Position numbers and translations under genes: made by a program. Under the pieces are notes generated by a model. That model did not search any database. It saw only the letters and a list, made by a program, of their open reading frames with translations, and was not told the DNA's origin. Shown piece after piece: positions 56,068-64,000 of a DNA stretch of 64,000 nt (position 1 is its first letter; each line of letters begins with the position of its first letter). This DNA is from Nothophaeocryptopus gaeumannii (taxonomy: Eukaryota > Ascomycota > Dothideomycetes > Mycosphaerellales > Mycosphaerellaceae), in contig JASISA010000025.1 of NCBI GenBank assembly GCA_031771865.1, positions 1,674,001 through 1,738,000 of the forward strand, in the 5' to 3' direction.

Positions 56068-56176
56068 TGGAAAGAAAAGACAATTCCTGGGACTCAACAG
56101 GCATCGTTAGTCGCACCCAACCTCTCTCGACTTGGCTGGTGGAAAGAAATGACAACACCTGGGACTCAACAGGCAC
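56068..56176. repeat. Direct repeat of about 37 bp, period 72
   Basis: TGGAAAGAAA followed by GACAA-(TT/CA)-CCTGGGACTCAACAGGCA occurs at 56068-56104 and again at 56140-56176 with a few substitutions. Both lie in the mosaic region and could belong to a decayed tandem duplication. Confidence 0.75.
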
Positions 56177-56940
56177 CAACCAACGTCCACACCACCATTG
56201 CACAAGCAGCGCAAAATGGCCAAGGGAGTCGATGAAGGAGAAGGTGGAAAAGGTCCAGCATGGGCTGAAGGAGATGCTGGTGGGCACAGAGGAGGAGCCA
56301 CAACTCAGCGACTTCTCCGCGGTATTGGAGATAGCGACGTCTTCGCTGTACGCGCAACCGCAGCGACCTTCAAGAGTTGTCGGTCGACGCAACCCAGTAC
56401 GAGACCGTGGAAGACGGCTGGGTGCTGTCCTCTGTCGACGTTTCGGACTCCGCCGTTGGTGTACCCACGACGCAATGATGCAGTGTTTGATGGCCTCTGG
56501 ACCCGGCGTGTGGCCAATTGTTCCGACGTCCTGCTTCGGACACTACGCCAGCCACATCCATGGCATCCCAATGGATGGCTCCGCCCTCGGTCACCTTCAG
56601 CAGCCCCAGATGTCTTTCTAGTCCCAGCCAGCCAGTCAGTCCATGGCACCGCGGGCGACCTTCCCAAGTGGCGGTCTCCACGGCGTTTGCAGTCATTGAC
56701 CGGCGTCTTCGGCATGGCATACCCTCTGCCACCATCGCAAGGCGGAGCAGACGCCATGAGCCTGCTCCAGCAGACTCATGGGAAAAGTTTCCGCGATTGG
56801 TCTTGATACGACGTCCTCGCAATGGTGTATCGAACAGTTCAATGCCACGCTGGCACACCATGTCTCCACGCCACTTAGCTTCGACAGCACGAAGAAGCAT
56901 CGCAAGAGGAATCGATGGGGCCGGACTGTGGGAACGCCGG

Positions 56941-57018
56941 AAGGGCGATAGGCCCTTTGGGGTCGCAAGAGGAGGCCATCGGCCGTTTGACACAGTCATG
57001 CTGCTGGAGGTCTCAGGT
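56941..57018 (+). repeat. Dispersed motif, copy 1 of 3 (SQEEAIGRLT)
   Basis: One frame reads AIGPLGSQEEAIGRLTQS; after a shift it gives LLEVSGYV. Nucleotides TCGCAAGAGGAGGCC then TCGGCCGT-TGACA recur almost unchanged at 59705-59735 and more diverged at 61120-61150. The family is unknown to me. Confidence 0.6.
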
Positions 57019-57403
57019 TATGTGTCGCTCACAATGACACTGTCCCACAACTCAGCTCAGTCCTGTCACTCCATTAGATCTTCCAACGCTGTTAGACACC
57101 AACACAAGAACCCTCATCAGCTGAAATTGGCATGCAAAGAGACACGGACTGTCGTCAGGCGAAGCTGGCGTCCAAGGAAATACGAAATGCCTTCGTCAGC
57201 CCCGGGCAGCTGGCATCGCAGACACGTGGCATCGAAGCAGGGCAGCCCAGGCATCAACTCAAGTGCAAGCAAGGAGAAGACCATTGACTGCCTCTTCGAC
57301 GACGGTCGGCGTCGCAGGAACAGCGGCGGCATTTGAGCCTTCTTGACAAGGGAGATCATGAACACGAATGCTGTCACCGCTTGCGCGGCATGGGGTGCAG
57401 AAG

Positions 57404-57596
57404 GTGAGTGGATGTCTGGATGTATATGATGGCGGGAGTGCAGAGGCTAACATGAGAAGAACAGGAAATCAAAGAGAATATCCGCGATCTTCCTGGTGCT
57501 GGTCTCCACTTGATCGTCTTGCCGGTCAGCAGCCATAGCCATGGAAAGCTTCCAGTCTCTGCTCGGCTTTCACGGTGCACGGTCCATATGGTCTAG
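57404..57596 (+). other. Exon-like fragment with preserved intron
   Basis: A GTGAGT donor at 57404 and an ACAG acceptor at 57464 bound a 61-nt intron with a CTAAC branch-like site. The next 44 codons (EIKENIRDLPGAGLHLIVLP, then VSSHSHGKLPVSARLS) end at TAG 57594-57596. It reads like the end of a real gene, but no complete 5' part is seen. Confidence 0.35.
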
Positions 57597-59501
57597 ATCA
57601 CGTGAGGTGACCTCCAGCAGGAGGCAATGTCCAAGTCGGTGCGGCCGTTCAGATGGCGGTCTTTGAAGACCGCAAGGCAAAGCTGAGCTCGGAAAATGAT
57701 GAGCCGGCTCTGGCTTCGTCAGCAGCCGGATTGTGCTGCTGTCGCCAAGCTGTCTTCCGGGTGACATGGTGTCCACGCCTCCGCCGCTGCTGGTGTCCGC
57801 TTCCTAAAATGTACGCTGGCCACGAAGGCTTCTTCTTGCTTCTCGGCCGGTTATCGTGGTTCTCAGCAGAAGCCTCGAGCTGGCGAGTCGACGTTGCTGT
57901 CCAGGCGGTTGGTGATGGGTGGTGGGCGCTGGGCGCTGGGCCGTGGGTGGTGGTGGGCGGGGGTCTCTGGGTGGTCAGGTTCCTGCTGGCGGCGTACCTA
58001 CTCTTTCAGAGTTGAGGGAGGGCGATGAGGAGCTCACGAGCAAGTGCAGCAAGCTCGCGGTGCTGCTGATGGCGTCCTGAGCCTCTGGACATGCCGTGTG
58101 AGGCCAGTCGGCGGTGGTCGTGCAGCTGGGAGAGGCGTTCTATCTCCGTCTGCCTCTTGCACATGCATCATTCAGTCGCACATCTGCTCGGCCAAGGCTC
58201 AAAGCGAACGTCGGAGATGGGGGAGAGGTGGGAAGGTGGTGTGCATGGCGATGTTGAGCTGTGGGAAGGGTGGAGGCAGCGGAGGACTTCACAGTGCTTG
58301 TCGTCTGAACGGAGCACCCACGCCAAGCGCACTGGCCACGACTTTGCTTTGACCTCACCCGCTGCAAGCTGGCCTCCCTGTCACGCTTCCCCTCCTCAAA
58401 CACACTCGCAGGCAACCGGCGGAGCGCCATCAACATCATCAGCGCATATCAGAATGTCCCATCCACTGCAGACGAGTCGCTGAGCCCAGCGAAAGGGTCT
58501 TTCCACCGGCGCCGCAGGCAGCGGAGACCTGCCCTGTTACCACGGCGACGATGCAACGACACGAGCGGAACCGTAGAAAAGAGGTGCACGAGAAGTGTGC
58601 AGGCTGGCAGTGCTCATCGGCTCGCCGTGATAGCGATGTTTGGGCACACAAGTGAGCTTTGAGAGGCAAGGGCCCTTGTGGACAGAAGATGGCGCTGCTC
58701 CGGCTGCCGACAGCAGAGCGCAGACGTAGTTGACAATGAAACACTCCACCTTACCAAATCGCAGTATCTTCGCTCACACTGACTACCACAGCTATCTACA
58801 GCAGACATTGCGAATACCGTTACTGAGCTCCAGCCCGCGCTCCCGAATGACTGACCGCAGCACAGGACCTGGTCTAGACTCTTTTGCCGACAGTTATAGT
58901 ATAGCAGAACCCACAGCAACCTCTTCAAGCTTTGAGCTCATTCACACTATCTTCACGAGCCCACTTGAGCGAGATTGGAGCGGAGATCAAGTTCAAGCCA
59001 GAGCACGTTCTTTCTGTGATGACTACCTTACTGGGAAGGGCGCAGGCGACTAAGGCTCTCGAGAAAGCCAGTCGGCCAAGTGACACCGAATCGCGAGGTA
59101 TGGGCACGGCATGTCCTCTGCAGACTGAGATGCTGGAAAAGGACGAATGTGAGCCGCCTGCCATCTCAATCCGGCCATCACATAGTTCCGTATGGAATCA
59201 TACTCTATGTGCGTGGCATATGTATCGCGGCTTGAGAGTATCGAAGGCAAGCAGCCCACATTCCCGACATTATAAACTGTCGAAGCTGGATCGGATCGCG
59301 AATTCAAGCGCGCAGCATGCTTGCCACGGGCTGAGAACATGACAGAGTCCAGAGGCCGGCTGGCGAAAGCACATGGAATCGTCGTTCGCCTATAATGCCA
59401 GCTGTGCCAGCGCACCGCGCGGCGACAGCGGAGCAGAAACAGCTATGGCATCATCCTCTTCACCTGTAGAGGAGGGTGTGTACCCACTCCCTCGCCTCAA
59501 A

Positions 59502-59755
59502 CGTGCTTGCCGTGGCTGACAGTGTCTCAGTCCTGGTCTCTGCTGAGGCCAGGGGCGCGTTCGGTATTGTTCGAACGACTCGAAACACGAGCAATTATAC
59601 TCTCCGTATGGCACACCTTCACTTCACGCATACCTGCCGTCGCTGACAGTATCACAGGGCCTCAAGGGCAACATCTCGAAGGGATTGGGGCCCGTACTGG
59701 TCGGTCGCAAGAGGAGGCCGTCGGCCGTCTGACATTGTCGGACTTCCGGAGGCTT
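59502..59755 (+). repeat. Dispersed motif, copy 2 of 3, with an internal duplication
   Basis: The segment 59680-59755 reads EGIGARTGRSQEEAVGRLTL then SDFRRLL and matches the motif copies at 56.9 and 61.1 kb. Just upstream, CTTGCCGTGGCTGACAGTGT (59502 on) and CCTGCCGTCGCTGACAGTAT (59632 on) form a second, 130-bp spaced duplication. Confidence 0.55.
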
Positions 59756-61089
59756 TTAAGAACATGGCGTCACCATCACGTAGTCTCTATACCAATGGTT
59801 TCTCCTTGTTGTCCCATCTCCACGCTCACTTCACGACGGTCGCCTGATCAGTGTGACACGAGTCTCGCCAACAGGGCAGGAGCAGTTGCTTCGGCTTGCA
59901 CCGAGGTGACTACAGAACGTCATGAGGCGGCACCCCAAGACTAGCCTGTGATGCCCCTGTCAGACTGTGATGGAAGCGTGGAAGGAGGAAGAGCAGCAGA
60001 TCGACGGCAACAAGTCAATGACGGTTTCTGGTACCCTCGGGTACTGTAGCTTCTTCTCCTCAAGCAAACGCAGCTCCTCGCTCACTCCCGGTTGACATGA
60101 CGCACCCTTTCGTACCTGTCTCTTGCCCTGGACTTGTCGTGCCTTGTTTACGCGCCAAGAAGCTCGGACCCAAGGCTCCCAACGCTGTTCGGTTTCCGCC
60201 TTTTCCAACGGCTTCTTCTTCCTTCTCGCCTGACACCCAACTCCAACCTCCACCATCTCCAGACACAAGCCAGACACCCACGTCAGACCTCTTCACAGAC
60301 ATGAAGACGCCGCTCGCTTTGTATGAAACAGCCAACTCCAAAGGACTTGGTCTGAGGCAACCAAGTACCTTCTTGATGAACTGTGAATGTTGGTGCCTTC
60401 CAGAAGGTGAGTTTCACTACCATCATCCTCTTTACAAGACTTCTACTGACCGAATCTTAGCGCCGCAATCGCCATGATCCTGACATCTGGCGCTGCTGCT
60501 TCGCCAACGACCAATGCACAATGCCTTCGCCAGACGGCGACGTCAAGGTCGTCATCACTGACTCTCGCCGGTGTTCGACGCCGTCCACTTCAACACACCC
60601 GGTACTGGCTTCGAGGCATTCAATCAACTGCAACAAGCAATACCCAGGTCTCGATGTGCCCATCAGCTTGGTGAGTCTCAGCCAGTTTCATCGTGCACAA
60701 CTGCCAGATATCTGACTACTCCAGCGTGCAAGCAGCAAACGAGCAGCTCTTCACTCCTGGGCGGATGCCGACTTCCATGGCCACAAGCGTCACCGACGAC
60801 AAGCGCACTGAGATCGAGAGAAAGAGAGGGTGCAGGGGTCCAACTGAGTGTTGCTCACCAAGTGAGCCTGACTCTCAGTCAATGGACACTTTCACATGAC
60901 AGACTCGGCGACATTGGCTCACAGACGCTTAGTGAGACTTGGTGTTGGTGCATAACGCAGACAGTGCAAGAGCATGGTATGGACCATGGACCATGGAAAA
61001 CGTCAACTGGTAACACCCAATGCATGCTCTTGGAACAGTAACGACGACATGGCACATCAATGCATGCTACGACTGTGTCCGGTCAGCCG

Positions 61090-61170
61090 CGATAATGGCA
61101 GAGATCGGACCTTCGGGGCCGCAAGAGGTGGCCATCAGACGCTTGACACTTGTCAGACTTCTGGAGGCCG
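61090..61170 (+). repeat. Dispersed motif, copy 3 of 3 (GPQEVAIRRLTL)
   Basis: Reads MAEIGPSGPQEVAIRRLTLV then RLLEAGGYIVESD in one uninterrupted frame, the least damaged of the three copies. The frame continues to a stop at 61257-61259. It shows what the ancestral protein segment may have looked like. Confidence 0.55.
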
Positions 61171-61740
61171 GTGGGTACATCGTCGAATCAGACATTACGA
61201 CTGCCAACCTCCATGTTCGATTTGAAGAGCCTTTCATCACAACCATCCCATCATGGTAGCTTCGTCGTGCCTCTGCTCAGCTGAATATTCCGCACCAACA
61301 TAGAGAACACCTCGTCCCAAACGGACTGGATTCCAGAACGGCTCCTCCCAACAGCGAGAGAGCTACTTTAGCATTCATAATGGATAGCAAGCAGCAACCG
61401 AACCTAGATGCCTCAGACTAAGTCGACACGAGTGGCGCAATGGTAAGGAGACGCAAGATACGCCGCTGATGTACTCGTAGGTCATGTAGAGAAAAGTTGA
61501 AAGGCACTCTCTTTGCCAAACTCGTCCCCTTTTCTTTGATCTTCATACGCCTTCCTATTTTACCCTGCTATCAGACTGGCAATCTCCTGCTCTCCAACAT
61601 TTGTCAGCGGCAGTACAGTTCAATATAGATTCCTTATTTCGTAAAGCACTTGCGTATACTGAGATGCGGTGTGATTCGAGCTACGCAACTGACGTGTAGC
61701 TGGCCCGAGCGCGTGCTTCGCTCTTTCACTGATCGTACCA

Positions 61741-62043
61741 TGCCTCGCTTCCTGCTTCTCACTCTCCACATCATCGACCACATCATTCTCTGCCATGTGC
61801 TTGCCGCCTCTTCAACCATCATGCTCTCTGGTACTGGGTCGGACGCATTCAATTCAGGCTTTTCGCCGACCAATCTCCGCAATCGTTGGCCAGGCCTCTG
61901 CAAGTTCGGACAAACGCTTGAAGCAGACCGCTTGCAACACGTAACAGCTGACCCTTCAACAACCGGCGGCGGCGGCGGGCAGAGGATCTCGAGTGCATCA
62001 TTCAAGCATCACCATATACCACATCACTTATCATCCATCCTGT
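61741..62043 (+). CDS. Possible small protein with hydrophobic N-terminus
   Basis: About 100 codons from an ATG at 61741. The start MPRFLLLTLHIIDHIILCHV is hydrophobic like a signal peptide, followed by LAASSTIMLSGTGSDAF and a short polar body with only one Cys after the start region. It ends in a Gly run and His-rich stretch. No family recognised. It lies in the mosaic region, so a fragment or chance frame is about as likely as a gene. Confidence 0.25.
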
Positions 62044-62224
62044 GAGTACGCCCACTCCAGTGAGGAAGGTGCTTGCGACGGGAAGACAGCGACATCATCA
62101 CACTAAGCTGAAGCTTGCTCTTGAAACAGCAACATGCGAGTATTTTTGCACGTCAATCCTGTGGGTATGCCCAGCCAAGCAAGAGAGGTACATGCTGGTG
62201 CGGTGGCAGCGACATCATTACACC
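62039..62224. repeat. Diverged tandem duplication, period about 119 bp
   Basis: CCTGTGAGTACGCCCA at 62039 and CCTGTGGGTATGCCCA at 62158 begin two similar stretches of about 66 bases. Both end in CAGCGACATCATYACAC. The copies are separated by about 50 bases. A GGCGGCGGCGGGCAG motif also occurs on both sides (61966 and 62341). Confidence 0.65.
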
Positions 62225-62355
62225 AACATCGACATCGCGCAACCACAAATGGCATCTTTTACCAACATCGACACAAGACAATCATTGACGACGTCCTCAT
62301 CTCTGCTCGTCATCCGCTCAAGGACACTGTCGATGACTCTGGCGGCGGCGGGCAG

Positions 62356-62907
62356 AAAACTTCTACAAACCCGAGATGCTCCAACGGTTGCGGTGCCTCT
62401 TCGACGGTCAGCTCTATGAGATAATCATCGTTGATGCCGGATGGCGGGACTGGAAGCTCTCAGAAGTCACAGAATGGTTCTACGATTCTGCACTGGCTTT
62501 TCGAATCAGCCTAGTGCCTGTCGGAGTTGGGTATTCGGATCCACTTCCTGTTGTCTCTCGGCCTCGTTCGACTCAGGGTGGATGTCAGACCGAGGATCAA
62601 GACGTTCCTGTAAGCAATCTTCACCTCCTTCAGCCATAGCAACCACTGACTTGAGCAGGCAATCTCCCTGGGATCCATTGACGGCACTGACGCGAACATC
62701 CGAGATAATCCTTCCCGCCAAAGTTCACTCCCTCCATTCAACTCGATCATCGCCGCTGTCCTCATCATTGGACCAGATCTTTCACGAATCAGAAGACTGC
62801 CGTGGACGAACAGGCTTTACCGTACGCTGGTCTCGAGGTTTGTCAAAGCTGAGGAAAGAGCAAAAGAGGAGCATAGCATCAGTGCAGGAGCTCAGGAGCA
62901 AAAGTAG
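62356..62907 (+). CDS. Unrecognised two-exon coding segment, 5' end uncertain
   Basis: Exon 62356-62609 and exon 62659-62907 are joined by a 49-nt intron (GTAAGC to GAGCAG) that keeps the frame. The first exon seems to begin after an acceptor (GGGCAG) and reads ENFYKPEMLQRLRCLFDGQL, YEIIIVDAGWRDWKLSEVTE and FRISLVPVGVGYSDPLPVVS. The second gives AISLGSIDGTDANI, a hydrophobic IIAAVLIIGPDLS and a charged end (RFVKAEERAKEEHSISAG). The first ATG in frame is 62376, which gives 160 aa. This is the best coding candidate in the mosaic region. I do not know the family. Confidence 0.4.
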
Positions 62908-63242
62908 ATTAACAACGGACATACTCAACAAGGTCGGAGGTCGTGGCAGGCATAAAGGCTGGACCTCGATGTTGTCAAAACAGGAGAGCACAGTCTATCA
63001 ACACAATGACCGCATACCTGATCTCTTCGAAATAGAGCCGAGCTGTTATCATGTCTTTCCGCAACGCTCGCTTTCTACCATTCACTCAATCGGGTCCACC
63101 AAGGAAGCTAGCAGTGACCAAGAGTTGAACAGGCAAGAGTGTGCCGCCGCCGGCGGGCTCAAGATCCATCACTACAATCATCAAGCCTGGTGACCACGGA
63201 CAGCTCCTTGTCGATGCGGTTGCGATGACCTGATGAGATAGT

Positions 63243-63250
63243 CTGGGTAC
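63243..63250. repeat. Target-site duplication, left (CTGGGTAC)
   Basis: Eight bases directly before the MITE, repeated exactly at 63615-63622 directly after it. An 8-bp duplication is the hallmark of hAT-family insertion. Confidence 0.85.
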
Positions 63251-63614
63251 CAGTGTGGTGAACAATCAATCCATCAAATCGAGAGGCTTCGAATTGGCCA
63301 GCCGAGGCCAGGGTTAATTGCCCCTTTATATTTGGATTGATTGACCCTTGGATCGACCTTAGATTGGCCAATTGGGCAGGGTAGGCCGAAAATGCGGTAC
63401 TTATACACGGCTCTAAACCGCGCCTTGGTATCCAAGATGGGCCTGAAAGTGGGCCTTTCAATCCAACAATGCTCATCAATGAATCCGTCTACAAAGGCTT
63501 GATTGATTTAGGATTGATGACTTAAGCAATCCATTTTCCAGAGGCGTAGGTTGATTGATAGATTGGTCGATTGATAAACAACCTGCCAAAGCTGATTGAT
63601 TGTTCACCACACTG
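63251..63614. mobile_element. Non-autonomous hAT-type MITE, 364 bp
   Basis: The left end CAGTGTGGTGAACAATCAAT is repeated in inverse orientation at the right end, ending CCACACTG at 63614, with 21 matching bases. The element is flanked by a perfect 8-bp duplication CTGGGTAC (63243-63250 and 63615-63622). Ends beginning CAG and 8-bp duplications fit the hAT superfamily. The interior is AT-rich, full of GATTGATT/ATTGATTG words near both ends, and codes for nothing, so it must have moved with a transposase from elsewhere. The intact duplication implies recent insertion. Confidence 0.88.
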
Positions 63615-63622
63615 CTGGGTAC
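63615..63622. repeat. Target-site duplication, right (CTGGGTAC)
   Basis: Exact copy of the eight bases at 63243-63250, directly after the MITE right end. Confidence 0.85.
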
Positions 63623-64000
63623 TGCCCAAGGGTTCCCCACAGCTAGGGGCTCGTATAATTTACATCCGCATCTGGTTTCATCCCTGTCCTGGCATGAGAC
63701 GGATATTGAATGCTAAATATCATACCAGGATTTGACATATCCCTATCGAAATGGCACACCTGTTCACAATTATTATTAGCTGAAGGTGACGGATCACGTC
63801 TTCCGCAGTCTTAACATCATGTCACTATCTTTTGTCGGACCTTCAAGACCGGAGTTACCTCAGCTAAAGACTTACGAAGCCCCAAGTCTCAAGTCGGACG
63901 ACTTGAATATCTAGTCTCACACGAAGGCCTTGTCATCGACGAGCTTACGGAGAGCAATGTCTCCTCCGACCTGGCTTCCAAAATGGCGAGCTTACGCTAC
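63623..64000. other. Window end, no gene recognised
   Basis: The last 380 bases contain no long open frame and no repeat I recognise. A gene continuing past the window edge cannot be excluded. Confidence 0.4.

Larger units (their letters stand above)
53572..63242. other. 9.7-kb mosaic of gene fragments and diverged local repeats
   Basis: No intact recognisable gene is found. Instead short exon-like stretches appear in different frames, several bounded by good splice consensus (for example 57404-57464, 62610-62658, 54114-54192). Recognisable pieces resemble trehalose-phosphate synthase, Cbf5 and an F-box protein. Other stretches read like protein but are unknown to me, such as EIGAEIKFKPEHVLSVMTTL near 58977, QLSDFSAVLEIATSSLYAQP near 56304 and FDAVHFNTPGTGFEAFNQLQ near 60573. 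Diverged duplications occur inside the region. A minus-strand stretch at 53609-53935 (LLDDTSLNDELLKLMRSHMQ) is another candidate remnant. I interpret this as decayed, duplicated host sequence; a cluster of very short multi-exon genes is the alternative. Confidence 0.5.

Noticed and set aside
61433..61443. TGGCGCAATGG, a match to a tRNA A-box
   Set aside because: No T-loop (GGTTCGAAT-like) or acceptor stem follows at the right distance, so no tRNA can be folded.

Overview
The window is nuclear DNA of a filamentous ascomycete. The genes have short GT-AG introns, mostly 47-80 nt, and intergenic gaps are small. Fungus-specific families are present: two HET-domain genes, a secreted GH5 exo-1,3-beta-glucanase, a KRE9-like GPI cell-wall protein and an Ecm33-like L-domain protein. 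The F-box and LPRELREEIY-type families, and the general style of the proteins, suggest a dothideomycete, perhaps Mycosphaerellales/Capnodiales. That placement is inference only. I found no RNA gene and no CRISPR array.

Layout. 1-8.1 kb: an Srk1/Rck2-type kinase (+), then a 1207-aa repeat protein with an AT-hook (-). 8.5-12.7 kb: a tandem pair of related RING-type genes (-), both broken by stops or frameshifts. 13.6-17.2 kb: an ERD2-type HDEL receptor with a long acidic tail and a dihydroxy-acid dehydratase (both +). 17.3-18.5 kb: a decayed HET gene. 20.2-22.6 kb: an F-box protein and a GFA/CENP-V protein. 24.4-25.7 kb: a Myb/SANT-like protein. 26.3-30.4 kb: RidA (five small exons), Pelota/Dom34 and an aldo-keto reductase. 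32.6-38.5 kb: a cell-surface group of glucanase, KRE9-like GPI protein and L-domain membrane protein, all +. 38.6-42.8 kb: a small LPRELREEIY-type protein, an intact HET gene, and a broken gene resembling the former. 43-51 kb: IMP dehydrogenase (-) and an intronless IQGAP (+), divergently arranged. 51.6-53.6 kb: a small charged protein and a broken sulfotransferase-like gene.

From about 53.6 to 63.2 kb the character changes. There is no intact recognisable gene. Instead there are short exon-like fragments, several keeping splice consensus, in many frames. They include pieces resembling trehalose-6-phosphate synthase, the N-terminus of Cbf5/dyskerin (two copies) and an F-box protein. Diverged local duplications are also present. 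The segment ends beside a clean 364-bp hAT-type MITE with an inverted repeat of at least 20 bp and an 8-bp target duplication.

The intact genes are mostly housekeeping (translation rescue, purine and branched-chain amino acid synthesis, ER retrieval, cytokinesis) or cell-wall genes. They do not form an obvious biosynthetic cluster. The unusual content is the gene decay, the fragment mosaic and a few lineage-specific proteins.
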